From NCBI GenBank assembly GCA_949592205.1, contig CATIUR010000006.1, positions 12,293,001 through 12,357,000 of the forward strand: a DNA stretch of 64,000 nucleotides, in the 5' to 3' direction. Position 1 is the first letter of the stretch; every line of letters starts with the position of its first letter. The notes beneath the pieces were generated by a model, which was given only the letters and a program-made list of their open reading frames with translations, was not told where the DNA came from and ran no database searches. Of this stretch, positions 45,269-57,870 are shown one piece after another. Source of the DNA: Helichrysum umbraculigerum (Eukaryota; Streptophyta; Magnoliopsida; Asterales; Asteraceae). Position numbers and translations under genes: made by a program.

Positions 45269-47224
45269 ATGGACCTCAAGATCCTATTTTCACTCCTAGT
45301 TTTCTTTGTTGCCTTTTTCTACCTGTTCCCAAAATTTAGAATTAGATCCCATGAGAACCTTCCTCCACAACCATGGAAGCTCCCTCTACTTGGGCACTTG
45401 CATCATCTCTCTGGAGCACTCCCACACCGAGCTCTCGGAAACTTAGCTGAAAAACTAGGACCAATCATTCGTCTACAGCTCGGTGAGATCCCCCTCATCG
45501 TAATCTCGTCTCCTATTTTGGCCAAAGACGTCTTAAAAACCCATGATCTCTCTTTCGCAAACCGCCCCAAAATTCTAAGTGCAGAAATCGTAGGGTATAA
45601 CTATAAAGATATCGTCTTCGCACCTTATGGCGAGTACTGGAGACAAATGCGTAAAATATGCATTTTGGAGCTTCTAAGTGCCAAAAAAGTTAAATCTTTT
45701 CAATCTATTCGCGAAGAAGAGTCTTGGGAGCTTATTGAATCCGTGGTCAAAGGGATGCAAGGATCAAACACTGTTAATCTTACAAAAATGATATTTACAA
45801 TGATGAATGGGATCGCGGTTAAGGGTGCTGTTGGAAGTAGATTCAATGATCAGGCGAACCTTCTTGCGCTGCTTAAAGAGCTTGTATCTTTATCCAGTGG
45901 TTTTGATGTGTCTGATTTATTTCCGTCTGCTAAAGTGTTGCATCTAATTATGGGGTCAAGGAATAAGTTGACCAAGATACAGGGCAAAATAGATAAAATC
46001 TTTGACAACATTATCTCTGACCACGAAGACCGCCGTGCATGTGGACCGAGCGATCATAACGAAGACCTTCTTGATGTTTTATTGAGGCTTAAAGCTGATG
46101 GTGGACTTCAATTTCCGTTAACTTCTGACAACATTAAAGCGGTCCTCTTGGTTAGTATTTTGTTTTTAATAACTTCAGATACATTTTGAAATCGACTTAG
46201 GGGTGTGGTTAGTATTTTATACAGCTAGGGTTTGGCACTTTTTGTTACCGGCCACTTGAAATGACACAACTTAAACTGGTTATTAAGGACTTAATGTGAG
46301 ATTTTCAACAACTAACACTTAGCTAATCAGATCGGGTTTGGCCGGCCCAAAACTAACCAACCAACCAGAAATTCACCCATCAATCCGACGCGATTCGCCA
46401 CCGCTAAAAAGACTTTTTTTCTCCCTCTTAAATGGCAAATTGTTTATACTTGCTCCTTTACTTCAAAGTTTTAATTCTACTAAAATATATTTGTGTGAAG
46501 CTACAACAACAAAACTATTTGCATAGCTAGCTAGACAGTACTTGATCTTTAACTCATTATGATAGTTAAAAACATCTTTAATTTACTGCCTTCAAATGGT
46601 ATGAAACAGGATATGTTTGTAGGGGGCACAGATACTACTGCGGTGACAATTGAATGGGCAATGATTGGACTAATGAAAAATCCAAAAGTAATGAAGAAAG
46701 CACAAGCAGAACTCAGGCAAGTACTTAAGGGGAAGAACAAGATTTATGAGTCAGATATTCAAGAACTTGAATACCTCAAATTAGTGATCAAAGAAACGTT
46801 AAGGTTGCACCCTCCTCTTCCATTTTTAGTCCCTAGAGAGTCTCGAGAAAAGCGTGAGATTGGTGGATACCATATCCCCACCAATACAAAAGTTATTATC
46901 AATGCGTGGAAAATAGGACGTGATCCAAATTACTGGGTTGATCCTGAAAGTTTCATACCAGAAAGGTTCAAGGAAAGTACAATTAACATGATGGGAACGG
47001 ATTTTGAATTTCTACCATTTGGGGCTGGAAGAAGAATGTGTCCAGGAATGATGATGGGGCTGGCCAGTGTCGAGCTTACTCTTGCCAGGCTACTCTACCA
47101 TTTCAATTGGGAACTCCCAAATGGAATAACACCTGAAAATTTTGATATGACTGAGACGTTTGGAGCGACTCTTATTCGAAAACAAAACTTGCATCTAATC
47201 CCAAGTGATTACAACACAAACTAA
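45269..47224 (+). CDS. Cytochrome P450, CYP71D-like (gene 2)
   Basis: Exons 45269-46150 and 46610-47224; one phase-0 intron of 459 bp with the same donor (TTG|GTTAGT) and acceptor (AACAG|GAT) as gene 1. Product 498 aa. Membrane anchor 3-20, hinge PPQPWKLPLLG (32-42), I-helix GGTDTT (299-304) followed by the usual TIEWAM, ETLR (356-359), PERF (411-414) and FGAGRRMCPG with Cys438. All residues needed for catalysis are present. It is a close paralogue of gene 1 in the same orientation, 13.3 kb away, so a local duplication followed by transposon growth between the copies is likely. Expected role: ER-bound monooxygenase of specialised metabolism; substrate not readable. Differences from gene 1 fall in putative substrate-recognition zones (FLVPR against LLLPR after HPPLP; MMMGLA against MSLGLA). 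Confidence 0.93.
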
Positions 47225-47628
47225 TGACCCTTATATATATGAGTACATTTGATATCAAAATCTTTTTATTCCTTTTAATTTATTTCTATTTTAGTGTATT
47301 CGATGATAACAGCAAACGTAACGAGCACATGTTTTCATAGATCTGATATCAAAATCATATGATTATATCATGTTAGTTTGTCAAATGTAACCATAAACTT
47401 AAGCATGTTTAATATATGGGTTATCTAAATACACAACGAAATATCAATGTCAAAGCACGTGTAGTAGGTGTCAAACTTCGTGAATATGAAAATTTTTCGT
47501 GAGAGTAGAGGTTTTCAATTACGAAGCAATGGATTTGAATTTCGGGTTACATGATGGTTAAAATTTAAAAAGAACACGTTGAAAATACAATGAAAAAAAA
47601 TAGGATATAAATAGTATAGAGTGCTAAT
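47225..47628. other. 3' flank of P450 gene 2 and left edge of the LINE
   Basis: No gene. The LINE may begin a few dozen bases before 47629; the exact junction could not be set. Confidence 0.4.
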
Positions 47629-48990
47629 ATGAACCGAATTTCGTCATGGAAGAACGTGTTGGATAAAGTTTCCAAACGTCTCTTGAAATGGAAAGCTAAA
47701 TTATTATCTATTGGAGGTCGTTCGGTTCTCACTTCTTCCGTGCTAGGTGCGCTTCCTACATATTTTCTTTCTTTATTTCATATGCCTGTTAAGGTTCGTC
47801 ACATGTTGGAATCTATGCGATCTAATTTTTTTTGGGGGGCTGACTTAAAGGAATCCACAATGCATTGGGTTAAATGGGATTTGGTTATGGCAAGTAAAGA
47901 AAATGGTGGCCTAGGATTAGGTAGTCTTCGTGCTTTCAATTTGGCTCTTTTATATAAATGGAGATGGAGGTACTACAATTCTCCGGATGCTTTATGTGTT
48001 AAGATTATCAATCAGTTATATAAGTATTCTCGCTATCAGGTTACTAATACTGTGATATTTAGAAAGCCTGGTCCATGGCATAAGATTCTAAAGGTGGTTC
48101 ATACCCTTGATGTTACTGGAAAAATCCGTATGCATGCTGTTAAAAGAAAGATAGGTGATGGTCAAACAACAGAATTTTGGCTTGATACATGGATAGGCGA
48201 TACCCCTCTTGCTAATAAATTTCCTAGACTATTCTCTTTGGAGACAGACAAACAGGTTATTATTGGTGATAGATGGAATGGTGTGACTTCCTCGTGGAAT
48301 TGGCGCAGAAATATTCGGGGCGGAGTCGAAGAATTGCAATATCAGAATCTCATTGATTGTATCTCGAATGTGACTATTGTTAATTCCCCTGACAGTTGGA
48401 TTTGGACCTATGGAAATATGAATGAGTTCACGGTTAACGGGGTTCGTAAACATCTTGATAACATTATATTGCCACGTCATTACCTCAAAACCATATGGAA
48501 TAAAATTGTCCGGCGAAAAGTTAATATTCATGTTTGGAGAGTTCTAAAGGATCGGCTTCCAACTCGTTTTAATCTGTGGTTCAGAGGAATTGTTATTAAT
48601 TCCATTGTTTGTCCTAATTGTGGTAACGGTATCGAAACTGTTCATCATGTTTTGATTGAGTGTCCTGTTGCAAAGAAGGTTTGGAACTCGATTACTAAAT
48701 GGCTGGATATCCATCTTCCATTTTCCATCGAACCAGCTGATATTCTGAATATTGTGGACTCGTTGAACAGACATTCTCAAGCTAAGGATGTTATTAACAC
48801 GATTATCTATGCTGTCTGGTGGGAATTGTGGCGATTTAGAAACGATTCCATTTTTAATCCGACCAAGAAGCGTGACATTATCCTTGTTGAGTCTATAATT
48901 AGTCATTCTTTCTTGTGGTATAGCAGCAGGTACAAGAAATCGAGCATTCATTGTGATGAGTGGTTTAAAAATCCACTTTTGTTTATCTAA
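47629..48990 (+). pseudogene. LINE ORF2 C-terminal part (5'-truncated), zf-RVT region
   Basis: A 453-codon open frame matching the part of plant L1-type ORF2 after the reverse-transcriptase core: WKAKLLSIGGRSVLTSSVLGALPTY style thumb region, FFWGAD, WVKWDLVMASKENGGLGLGSL, then a long region ending in the zf-RVT domain (VNIHVWRVLKDRLPTRFNL, CPNC at 328-331, HH..IEC at 339-345). Endonuclease and RT catalytic motifs are missing, as expected for 5' truncation during insertion. The first Met is just the first ATG in the truncated frame. No internal stop, so the insertion looks fairly young. It cannot code for active retrotransposition. Confidence 0.85.
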
Positions 48991-49409
48991 AAAACAGGTG
49001 GGTGTCGTGCATGGGCAATGGTACTTCTGTTCGGATGCATCCCAGATTCGCTGGTTCTTTGAAATCTTCTCGCACACGTTTGAAGCTGATTGTTTTTAGT
49101 TTGGTTCTTTTATATATCAATGTTTGAAGATTGCTTTCTCTGGGACTTATATGGGATTGCATCAAAAACACCAAAGAGTGAAAACCGGTGGCACGGCCTC
49201 TATTGGTGGGGGTTTTTCTCATGTCTTGGATTATTCTGTAATCGGCATGAGTTTTTTTACCCTTTTTGCAATCTTTGCAGTTAAAGTTCCAGGTTGTTGC
49301 TTTTTGTTGTATTTCCGGGTTTGAACTCATTGTATTTGGTCTCTAGTTCCTTGCTAGTTGGTCTTTTTTTGTTGATATTTATATATCCTATTATTGCCGT
49401 TCAAAAAAA
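48991..49409 (+). mobile_element. 3' UTR and tail of the truncated LINE
   Basis: Non-coding sequence after the ORF2 stop with T-rich, G-containing text (TTGTTGTATTTCCGGGTTTGAACTC), ending at CCGTTC followed by a short A run (49403-49409). Together with 47629-48990 this is one truncated LINE of about 1.8 kb. A target duplication could not be assigned. Confidence 0.65.
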
Positions 49410-49489
49410 TAATAATATAGTATTGTATTAGGAGGGATATAGAGACGGTTCATTGTTTTTTAGACACAAATCCTTTAACAAATTGCAGA

Positions 49490-49835
49490 GGGTAAATATA
49501 TTTTGTCGGCATCGTACCCCCCCTGTTTGTTCCGAGTTAAGCAACCTACCCCTAAAACTCCTAATGTATGCAACAAACCGGTTATTTATGTGCTACAATC
49601 TTTGCAAACTATGTTTTTACCTATTACAACCTACACAATGATGACGTGGCAACCACATCATGTGGCCTAAAAAATGACACGTAAGTAATTTTACCGGTTC
49701 TTCTGGTAACCGGTTACCATATTGCCGATATCGATACAACATTAACCAGTTTACTGCAGACAATGGGAGTTTTAATGGTAGGTTGCTTAACTCGGAACAA
49801 ACAGGGGGTACGATGCCGACAAAATATATTTACCC
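49490..49835. mobile_element. Mutator-type MITE, intact, 9-bp target duplication
   Basis: 346 bp. Outer ends GGGTAAATATATTTTGTCGG and its inverse, with about 60 bp of terminal inverted repeat, flanked by AATTGCAGA at 49481-49489 and 49836-49844. Contains GTAACCGGTTACC. A truncated relative lies at 28171-28453. Confidence 0.88.
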
Positions 49836-50008
49836 AATTGCAGAATCAACCAACCTTTGACGGAGATAAATAGAAAAGCTTGTATTAAAATAAAAAAAAT
49901 CTTAAATGATGGTACCTGCATTTAGATTTCAAGGTTTTTCATTAATGAAATATTTCATTCTGAGGTATAGTATAATTAGTATTAGTACAAAAAAGACCAT
50001 ATGCTATA

Positions 50009-50986
50009 TCTATACTATTATATAACACATTTGTGATGTTTTTTTTAAGAGGGAATTTACTAAATTACCCCTAACCTTACTAATAATATTTGGAAAACCA
50101 CCTTGAAATTACTAAAATACCCATAAATGTATTAAAAACTCATTATCTATACTATTATATAACACATTTGTGATGTTTTTTTTAAGAGGGAATTTACTAA
50201 ATTACCCCTAACCTTACTAATAATATTTGGAAAACCACCTTGAAATTACTAAAATACCCATACATGTATTAAAAACTCATTAAAACCATTATTATTAAAC
50301 TTTAAAATAATAAATATATGATATTCAATTCTAATTAATTAAAGCTTTTCTATATCTATATATATATATATATATATACTAATATGTAACTTTTAATAAA
50401 AATATGACATAACTTTTAGACCGTAAAGAGTTACGAGACGCGTCAATTATGGACGGAAAGCTCGGAACGAGACGCACGTGTTAGAAAAAATATTTTGTAT
50501 TTTTTTAACTATTCGACTCAATTTTCACTTTACTCGATCCGTCACAATTATACCATTTAATGAAAAATAAATACACTATTTTAAATACGTTTAACTGATT
50601 CGACTTTTAGCTAACGCAACATTTTTTTTTCTTTCATACACATGCATTCAAGAAATATTAACTTCCACTATCATTTTCTTACATAAATTATATTTATAAA
50701 CATAAAATTATAAATCTTATTTGTTTATATATACAATTAAAGAAATCAAATGTGAAAATCAGGTTATCTATCTATCTATATCTATACTATTATATAACAC
50801 ATTTGTGATTTTTTTTCTGAAGGAAATTTAATAAACTACCCTAACCTTACTAATAATATTTGGAAAACCATCTTGAAATTACTAAAATACCCCTACATGT
50901 ATTAAAAACTCATTAATACCATTATTATTAAACATTAAAGTAATAAATAATGATATTCAATTCTAATTAATTAAAGCTTTTCTATA

Positions 50987-51031
<45 letters not shown>

Positions 51032-51640
51032 TAATATATAACTTTTAATAAAATATGACATATCTTTTAAACCGTAAAAAGTTACGAGACGTGTCAATTA
51101 TGGACGGAAAGCTTGGAACGAGACTCACGTGTTAGAAACTATATTTTGTATTTTTTTAACTATTCGACTCAATTTTCACTTTACTCGATCCGTCACATTT
51201 ATACCATTTACCAAAAAATAAATACACTATTTTAAATACGTTTAACCGATTCGACTTTTAGCTAACGCTACATTTTTTTTTTCTTTCATACATATGCATT
51301 CAAGAATTATTAACTTCCACTATCATTATCTTAGATAAATTATATTTATAAACATAAAATTACAAATCTTATTTGTTTATATATACAATTAAAGAAATCA
51401 AATGTGAAAATTTAGTTATCTATCTATCTACATCTATACTATTATATAACACATTTGTGATATTTTTTTTAAGAGGGAATTTACTAAACTACCCCTAACC
51501 TTACTAATAATATTTGGAAAACCACCTTAAAATTACTAAAATACCCTGCATGTATTAAAAACTCATTAATACCATTATTATTAAACTTTAAAATAATTAA
51601 TATAAGATATTCAATTCTATTTAATTAAAGCTTTTCTATA

Positions 51641-51695
<55 letters not shown>

Positions 51696-52135
51696 TAATA
51701 TATAACTTTTAATAAAAATATGACATAACTTTATCGTAAAGAGTTACGAGAAGTGTCACTTAATGACGGAAAGCTCGGAACGAGACGCACGTGTTAGAAA
51801 CTATATTTTGTATTTTTTTTAACTATTCGAATCACTTTTCAGTTTACTCGATCCGTCACACTTAAACCATTTACTAAAAAATAAATAAACTATTTTAAAT
51901 ACATTTAACTGATTCGACTTCTAGCTAACGCAACATTTTTTTTTCTTTCATACATATGCATTCAAGAATTATTAACTTCCACTATCATTTTTTTAGATAA
52001 ACTATATTTATAAACATAAAATTACAAATCTTATTTGTTTATATATACAATTAAAGAAATCAAATGCTAAAATCAAGTTATCTATCTATCTACATTTATA
52101 CTATTATATAACACATTTGTGGTATTTTTTTTATA
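50009..52135 (+). repeat. Tandem repeats of a Helitron-like 5' end
   Basis: TCTATACTATTATATAACAC, preceded by A, begins five units at 50009, 50156, 50781, 51433 and about 52094 (the last mutated). Spacings are about 147, 625, 652 and 661 bp. Each long unit contains ACTAAATTACCCCTAACC, a TA microsatellite (50360, 50992, 51645), AGTTACGAGACG and a TCTATCTATC stretch before the next unit. The TC start between A and the element and the wording are typical of plant Helitron 5' ends. No 3' CTAG hairpin was tied to them. Confidence 0.7.
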
Positions 52136-53941
52136 ATTTAAAATTATTAAAAAAAAAAATTTTTAAAAAAAAATTTCGGTGGCGGCTGGTGGTGGGTGGT
52201 GGTGGGGTGGGGGAGGGGTGGAAGAAAGTAGGAGGGGATGATTTACAATATTAAGAAAGTTGAGGGGTTAAAAATGAAATTTGACTATGTGACATGTGGC
52301 ACGTTTTTAGTTCTCCGAACTTCACCCCTAAATAACTATAAAAATCGATGTAAACATATTTTGGTTTAATTCGTTTTCTCTAAAGCATATCATTTAAATT
52401 GGTATCATCTCAAAAGACATCGCCGGCCCAACTTAACGCACCTTCACCACTACCCAACCGTCTCTGTTTACTGTAGACATCCCATTCTTCGGCAACAACA
52501 AATCCCAACCTCAATTGCGACGGTGGCATTAAGCGGCATAATTTGGAAATACTCATATGTGGGTTTTAAGAGTTTGGGTTAGGAAGCAAATACAACAAGA
52601 ATCAACACTAGGCCAATAATATAAACTGTTCATATTATTTCAAATTTTAAATAACTACATTATTTTTATTACATGCCCTTTGGTGCCAAGTAAAAAAATG
52701 TAATTATATTTTATTAATTGGCAAAAATATACTCTCTTCGGCACACAAAAAAATCTCCACAACAATTTGAGTTTGACATAAGATAGGTTAGATCAATATT
52801 AGTTTTGCATTTATATTCAACGCAAGTTTGAATGAAATTAGTTAAGCAATAAATGATTAAAGTAATAAATAAGGGTAAAATGTGGAGTTTAATGATTTTT
52901 AATAGTTATTGTTTGCAAAGGAACAATTATTTTTAGACAAATACAAATAATAATGTAGACATTTATTTTGAAACGGAGGGTGTATATTTGAAGGAATAAC
53001 TTACTCGACATAAATAGATGAGAAGTGTAACCTTTATAACTAATAGAACTAACGAAAAAAATACATGACTTTTATTGTAGTAAATAGATGAAAAGCGTAA
53101 CTTAATTACTCGAAATAAAAACACCGAGGGACAACTTTTCTATTATTTTTTAGTTTACTAGACTTTTAAGCCTTGTATATACATGTGCTGTTGTATATGC
53201 ACATGCTGCTGATTGTGTATTTGATCATTTTTAGTATTGCAAATAATGTATACGCTAAATTAATATCTGTCGTTTTATATGAGTTGAAACTTATCCAATG
53301 AAGTTGGAAATTGAGGTATTGGACTAATCAATATTTTCGAAAGTTTGGAATTCCAGATATTTTTATTCCATTTCATATCAAGAGTGAATATAAAGATTGT
53401 TCAAAATTTTATTGGTAACCTCTGTGTCACAGATATTATATGTGGCGGATGGAGTAATTAAGATAAATGATCACATGCATAGACCTGTTTTGTCATACTT
53501 CGAAATCATCAACAGGGTTATGTAATCTAAGCAGTCTAAGTCACACGTTATGCTAGTAAGGATGCACCCCTCTGGCTCTACCACCGTTAAATAATAGGGT
53601 TATGTAATCTAAGCGACCATCACAATGTATTTCTTAGGCCGACACTTATCTCTTATATTAATAGGATCAATGATTTTCATTGACACCTAAGTTGTTTGTA
53701 CGTTGAATAAAAACCTACATTTGACGAATATCATTGTGATTATTACATATAGAATCAAATTCGATCAATATATATGAATCAATAATTTTGTTTTTATTTT
53801 GGGTAATTATGAATCAATAAATTGTAAATTTGATTAGAAAGAAATCAAATTCAAATTTTATACTCATTCTTTAGTATTCTAATTATCGTTTTTTTGTTAC
53901 TTTCCCGATAGAAAAGTTGTTGATTAAAACAATTTAGTCAA
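52136..53941. other. Non-coding intergenic, no gene
   Basis: GGTGGT-rich stretch at 52169-52222. A possible inverse-oriented Helitron 3' end (CTAG at 53158-53161 with a weak hairpin) lies near 53160. Remnants with GGAGGG/CTCTC wording (52730 and 52970) may be an old Stowaway. Confidence 0.4.
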
Positions 53942-54121
53942 GAGCAATTTTAGGTTCACTAAATTTTTACAAAAAACAATTCACAAAATGATGTGGAATT
54001 AGACGTGGACCAATCAAAATCAATTATGTCTTCTCTCTCATCATTTTCTCTTCTCACATGATTGGTACATATCATTTTGTGGTTGATTTTTTGTAAAAAT
54101 TATTTGAGTAAAGTATTTCTC
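53942..54121. mobile_element. 180-bp MITE, 9-bp target duplication
   Basis: Inverted ends with AATTTTTACAAAAAA in each arm, outer GAGCAATTTTAGG and inverse GAGAAATACTTTAC. Flanked by TTTAGTCAA at 53933-53941 and 54122-54130. Same family as 54309-54489. Confidence 0.82.
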
Positions 54122-54308
54122 TTTAGTCAATAGTCAAATCTGAATGTTAAATTAATTCAAATTTGATACCAATCATACATTTCCCCATCAAATGACGCTT
54201 ACAAATTTGGAGGCATCCTTGCCGTTTTAATATAAAAAAAAATCATGTAATTACATCGGATCCGTTTTTATAGATCTAGATGCCTTTTTTTTATTATTTT
54301 TATAAAAT

Positions 54309-54489
54309 GAGAAATGATACAACCACACAATTTTTACAAAAAAAAGTTTTACAAAATGAGTTGTACCAATTACAATAAGAGAGAGAACAATGAGAGAGAA
54401 ACAAGAAAAGCATATGATTGGTCCACATATGATTACACATCATTTTGTGAAATTGTATTTGTAAAATTTATGTGATCCTAACATTTCTC
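54309..54489. mobile_element. 181-bp MITE, 9-bp target duplication
   Basis: Outer ends GAGAAATGATAC and inverse GAGAAATGTTAGG, arms with AATTTTTACAAAAAA and TCACAAAATGATGTG-like words. Flanked by TTATAAAAT at 54300-54308 and 54490-54498. Confidence 0.82.
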
Positions 54490-54529
54490 TTATAAAATAG
54501 ACAAGGCCCTCTTACTGCTATTATTGGAA

Positions 54530-54830
54530 TGATAATGGATCGGATATGCATCAGATAATATATCCACATTCATATTCATTTAAATTTTTTATTCATATCC
54601 ATTTAATATTAATGCATCCACCCATATCTATATCTAATGGATTAAGCGAGTTAATGGATATACGTTGAATATTAAAAAAAATTCTAATACAAAATGAAAC
54701 CAACTAATATTTGTAACAAAAAACAAAATACAACGTAACATAAGAAAATCTAGTCACAAGAACGTGTAACGTGGGGCATAATTAGTTACATTTACAAGTA
54801 TCATGTATATTGACAATGAATGGTGTTAAA
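54530..54830. mobile_element. hAT-element fragment related to 32372-33811
   Basis: ATCCATTT/ATGGATAT repeats and the block with AAATGAAACCAA and GTAACATAA are shared with 57104-57400. No clean ends. Confidence 0.5.
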
Positions 54831-55235
54831 AATGATGAATGGTGTTGGTCTCTTTAGTCTTTATTGCAAAGAGAGAAGATTGTTTCTAATCTTGATGGAT
54901 TTGCAAAGCGATAAGTTCAGGGACTCAGGGTAGGCAAAATTATGTGTTAAAAGTTTAAAGAAGAAAATAAAGAGTATTTTAGTCATTTTATATGTTTTAA
55001 GAAGAAACTTAACAAAAGTTAGTTTAAAAGATAAAATTGGCAAAAGTCGGAAAAGTGAGAAAAATCATAGAAGGACAAAAACGGCAAAATACAAACTCCA
55101 CATGAACAAAAATGACAAATTTCCCTAGAGATAAATATATGGATCGTAGCTGGCAAATTTTTATATTGGTTAATTAAATGAAAGTATGATATTTTTAGTG
55201 GGTTGATATAGATTATGACACTTACAAAAACTATA
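54831..55235. other. Non-coding intergenic
   Basis: No supportable ORF or repeat border. Confidence 0.35.
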
Positions 55236-55485
55236 CTCCCTCCGTCCCAATTTTATTGTCCCAGACAAAAAACACGCAGTTTAAGAAAAACATCACTATC
55301 TCTCTTACTTTTTGGTAACAAGACAATTTTACCCTTTACTTTTTACATACCTTTTTGTCTTACATATATAAATTAGGGGCATAAATGAACTTTATCTAAT
55401 TATTTTTTTCCATTTATGGAAGTGGACAATTAAATTGGGACATCCAAAAAAGGAATAGTGGACAATAGATACGGGACAGAGGGAG
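55236..55485. mobile_element. Stowaway MITE
   Basis: Ends CTCCCTCCGTCCC and GGGACAGAGGGAG, flanked by TA at 55234-55235 and 55486-55487. Same subfamily as the split copy at 27667. Confidence 0.85.
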
Positions 55486-55817
55486 TAATAAAGAAATATA
55501 TAAGTTGATCATTTTAATTGTCAAAAATAAAATAACCGTTACTAAAAAAGTTAATTAAAATAATTAAATTAAATTTAAAAGATTATTCGAAAAAATAAAT
55601 TAACTAAATACAATAAAAAATAATATTAAATTTAAATAAACTTGAAATTTGAAAAAAAAAAATACACGGATGGTCCATGTGGTTCAAAATTACACTCGCA
55701 GTCCCTGTAGTTACTAAAGTGACCATTCTATCCTCACATGCATAGCACATGTCAATATATAACTGAGAAAACTAACGGGCGTTAGCGATAGGGACTACCG
55801 GGACGATCCGTGTAAAA

Positions 55818-56620
55818 AAGTCTAAGTAAAAATCAAGTTGAAATCATACGTGAATTATCATATATCGGTAAAATGTTCATCAAATATCAATTTTTGAATG
55901 CAAGTCATATGTGATTATATACAAAATCATATGTGATTATATAACAAATCACATGTGATTAAATGTACAACTAGCAATCACATGTGATTTTTAATGAAAA
56001 CAAATGCAATTTTTAAATTCTATTTATAATTATTAATGTATATGAATATTAAGTTGTAATCACATGTTAATTAACATATACCATAAATAAATAATCGTGA
56101 ACAAATTTTAACTTTTTTATCATACATCACATGTGATTATATTGTAAAACTCGGTAAAAAAAAAAATAAAAACACTTTTTCGAATGTATAGCTTGCGAGA
56201 TCTCTAATCGAAGAGAAAAATGCTCCGATTCTGAATATGTATCTTTTATAATATATGAATATACGGTTTATGAGATATTTAATGTTAGGGGTAAAAGTAG
56301 AAGTCAGTTTTGTAAAGAATTGGAGCAATCCTATTGGTTCTCTCATTCTCTACTTTTTTACCATTCTTTTTAAACTCACCCCTTAGGATGATTACATAAA
56401 TCAAGTTAAAAAGTAATGAAGATGTTATACCAAAATGCAAACAGAGAATAATTAAAGCAAAACAACATAATAATCGTTAATTAAATGGTCCTTGAAGACA
56501 TTTAAAAACAAAAAAAAAATAAAGTCTTAATCATATTGGTTATTGTTTTTACAATAATCGAAAGATCGTAAATTTTGATTTTAGTATTGTCAACCTTTTA
56601 AGGATTAATACACAGGTAAG
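55818..56620. repeat. Duplicated block, copy A (Mutator-like end plus flank)
   Basis: Matches 58317-59118 over about 800 bp. The first 570 bp are the right part of a Mutator-like element with AATCACATGTGATT palindromes, ending near CTCACCCC (about 56382). The last 230 bp are flank, also shared (CCAAAATGCAAACAGAGAATAA...), which shows duplication of the locus rather than two insertions. Confidence 0.75.
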
Positions 56621-56897
56621 GTATCAAACTTTCACAAAATGTTCAATTTAGGGAACAATCTATTATTTGTAACAAAAAGATAACTTGACTTTTAAAACTT
56701 GTCATCTAGTAGAAAATGAAACCAATTAGCAACATTTTGATTCATCTTTTTGAACAATTTTATAAACTTTAGTTATCCTAAAACACATTTTATATAGTTT
56801 AGTTATCCTTACGCATATTACATATAGTTAGGGTTTATTTAAGTAAACAAAATTTGTTCTTTCCCTAAATTGAACATTTTGTGAAAGTTTGATACCC
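56619..56897. mobile_element. Inverted-repeat MITE present in copy A only
   Basis: GGTATCAAACTTTCACAAAATG and TCAATTTAGGGAA at the left, their inverse at the right. No target duplication seen. Copy B breaks from the similarity at this point. Confidence 0.65.
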
Positions 56898-57103
56898 TTG
56901 CTGTCTACTAGCCTACCTTTGAAATATTCAAAACGCAATCACGATCAAAGATGGACACCAAATTCTTGAAAATGTACATAAAATTTGCTAAAATGTATGT
57001 TGGACGTTTACTATCTTAAATGGGCCCATAAACAATGCATCAGTCGAATAATGCATCAATCGAACAATGCATCAAAATTTGCTAAATTTGTAAGTATTAA
57101 TAG

Positions 57104-57400
57104 GGATGACAATGCATCAATCGAATAATGTCATATCAAAATTTATATCCATTGAGATTTTTTTACGTATCCACATCCATATCCGTGATATTTAATATTA
57201 ATGCATCCATCCATATCTATATCTAATAGAGTATGCGGCTTAATGGATATACGTTGGATGTAAAAAAAATCCTAATATGAAATGAAACCAATTAATATTT
57301 GTAACAAAAAACAAATTACAACGTAACATAATAAAATCTAGTCACAAACAAGTAATGGAGCCCAATTAGTTACATTTACAAGTAACATATATATTGACAA
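57104..57400. mobile_element. hAT-element fragment
   Basis: TAGGGATGACAATG at the left resembles the hAT end of 32372. The remainder matches 54586-54820. Truncated at the right. Confidence 0.5.
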
Positions 57401-57499
57401 AATGTGACTTCACTATATGGTCGGAAGTAAATTTCGGCTTGGTGAGATGGATTTATGCATTTCAATTTTTCTATAAACGAATCATACAAAAAAAAATCC

Positions 57500-57503
<4 letters not shown>

Positions 57504-57588
<85 letters not shown>
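57504..57588. repeat. (TA)n microsatellite
   Basis: About 42 TA units. The Ile-Tyr ORF over it is an artefact. Confidence 0.9.
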
Positions 57589-57590
<2 letters not shown>

Positions 57591-57813
57591 GATTACACTT
57601 TAGAATTATTAAATAACACTTCAGAAATATTAATCAATACACTTCCCCATCAAACGACACTCACAACTATGAAAGCATCTTTGACATTTTAATATAAAAT
57701 CATGTACTTATCTCGGAACCGTTTTTTATGAAAGCATCTTTGAAATTAATCAAGATCGATGATCATGTCATATTCCTTAGGTATTAGTCTATTACTCCAT
57801 GTTTTTAAAATAA

Positions 57814-57841
57814 CTAGTTTATAACCTGCAAAATTTGCGGG
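57814..57841 (-). mobile_element. Helitron-like 3' terminus
   Basis: Minus strand: hairpin CCCGCAAATTTTGCAGG, AT linker, CTAG at 57814-57817 followed by T. Confidence 0.45.
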
Positions 57842-57870
57842 CTATAACATATAAAAATATTTAGGATGGT

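Noticed and set aside
48544..49077. 177-aa minus-strand ORF
   Set aside because: Shadow of the LINE ORF2 frame.
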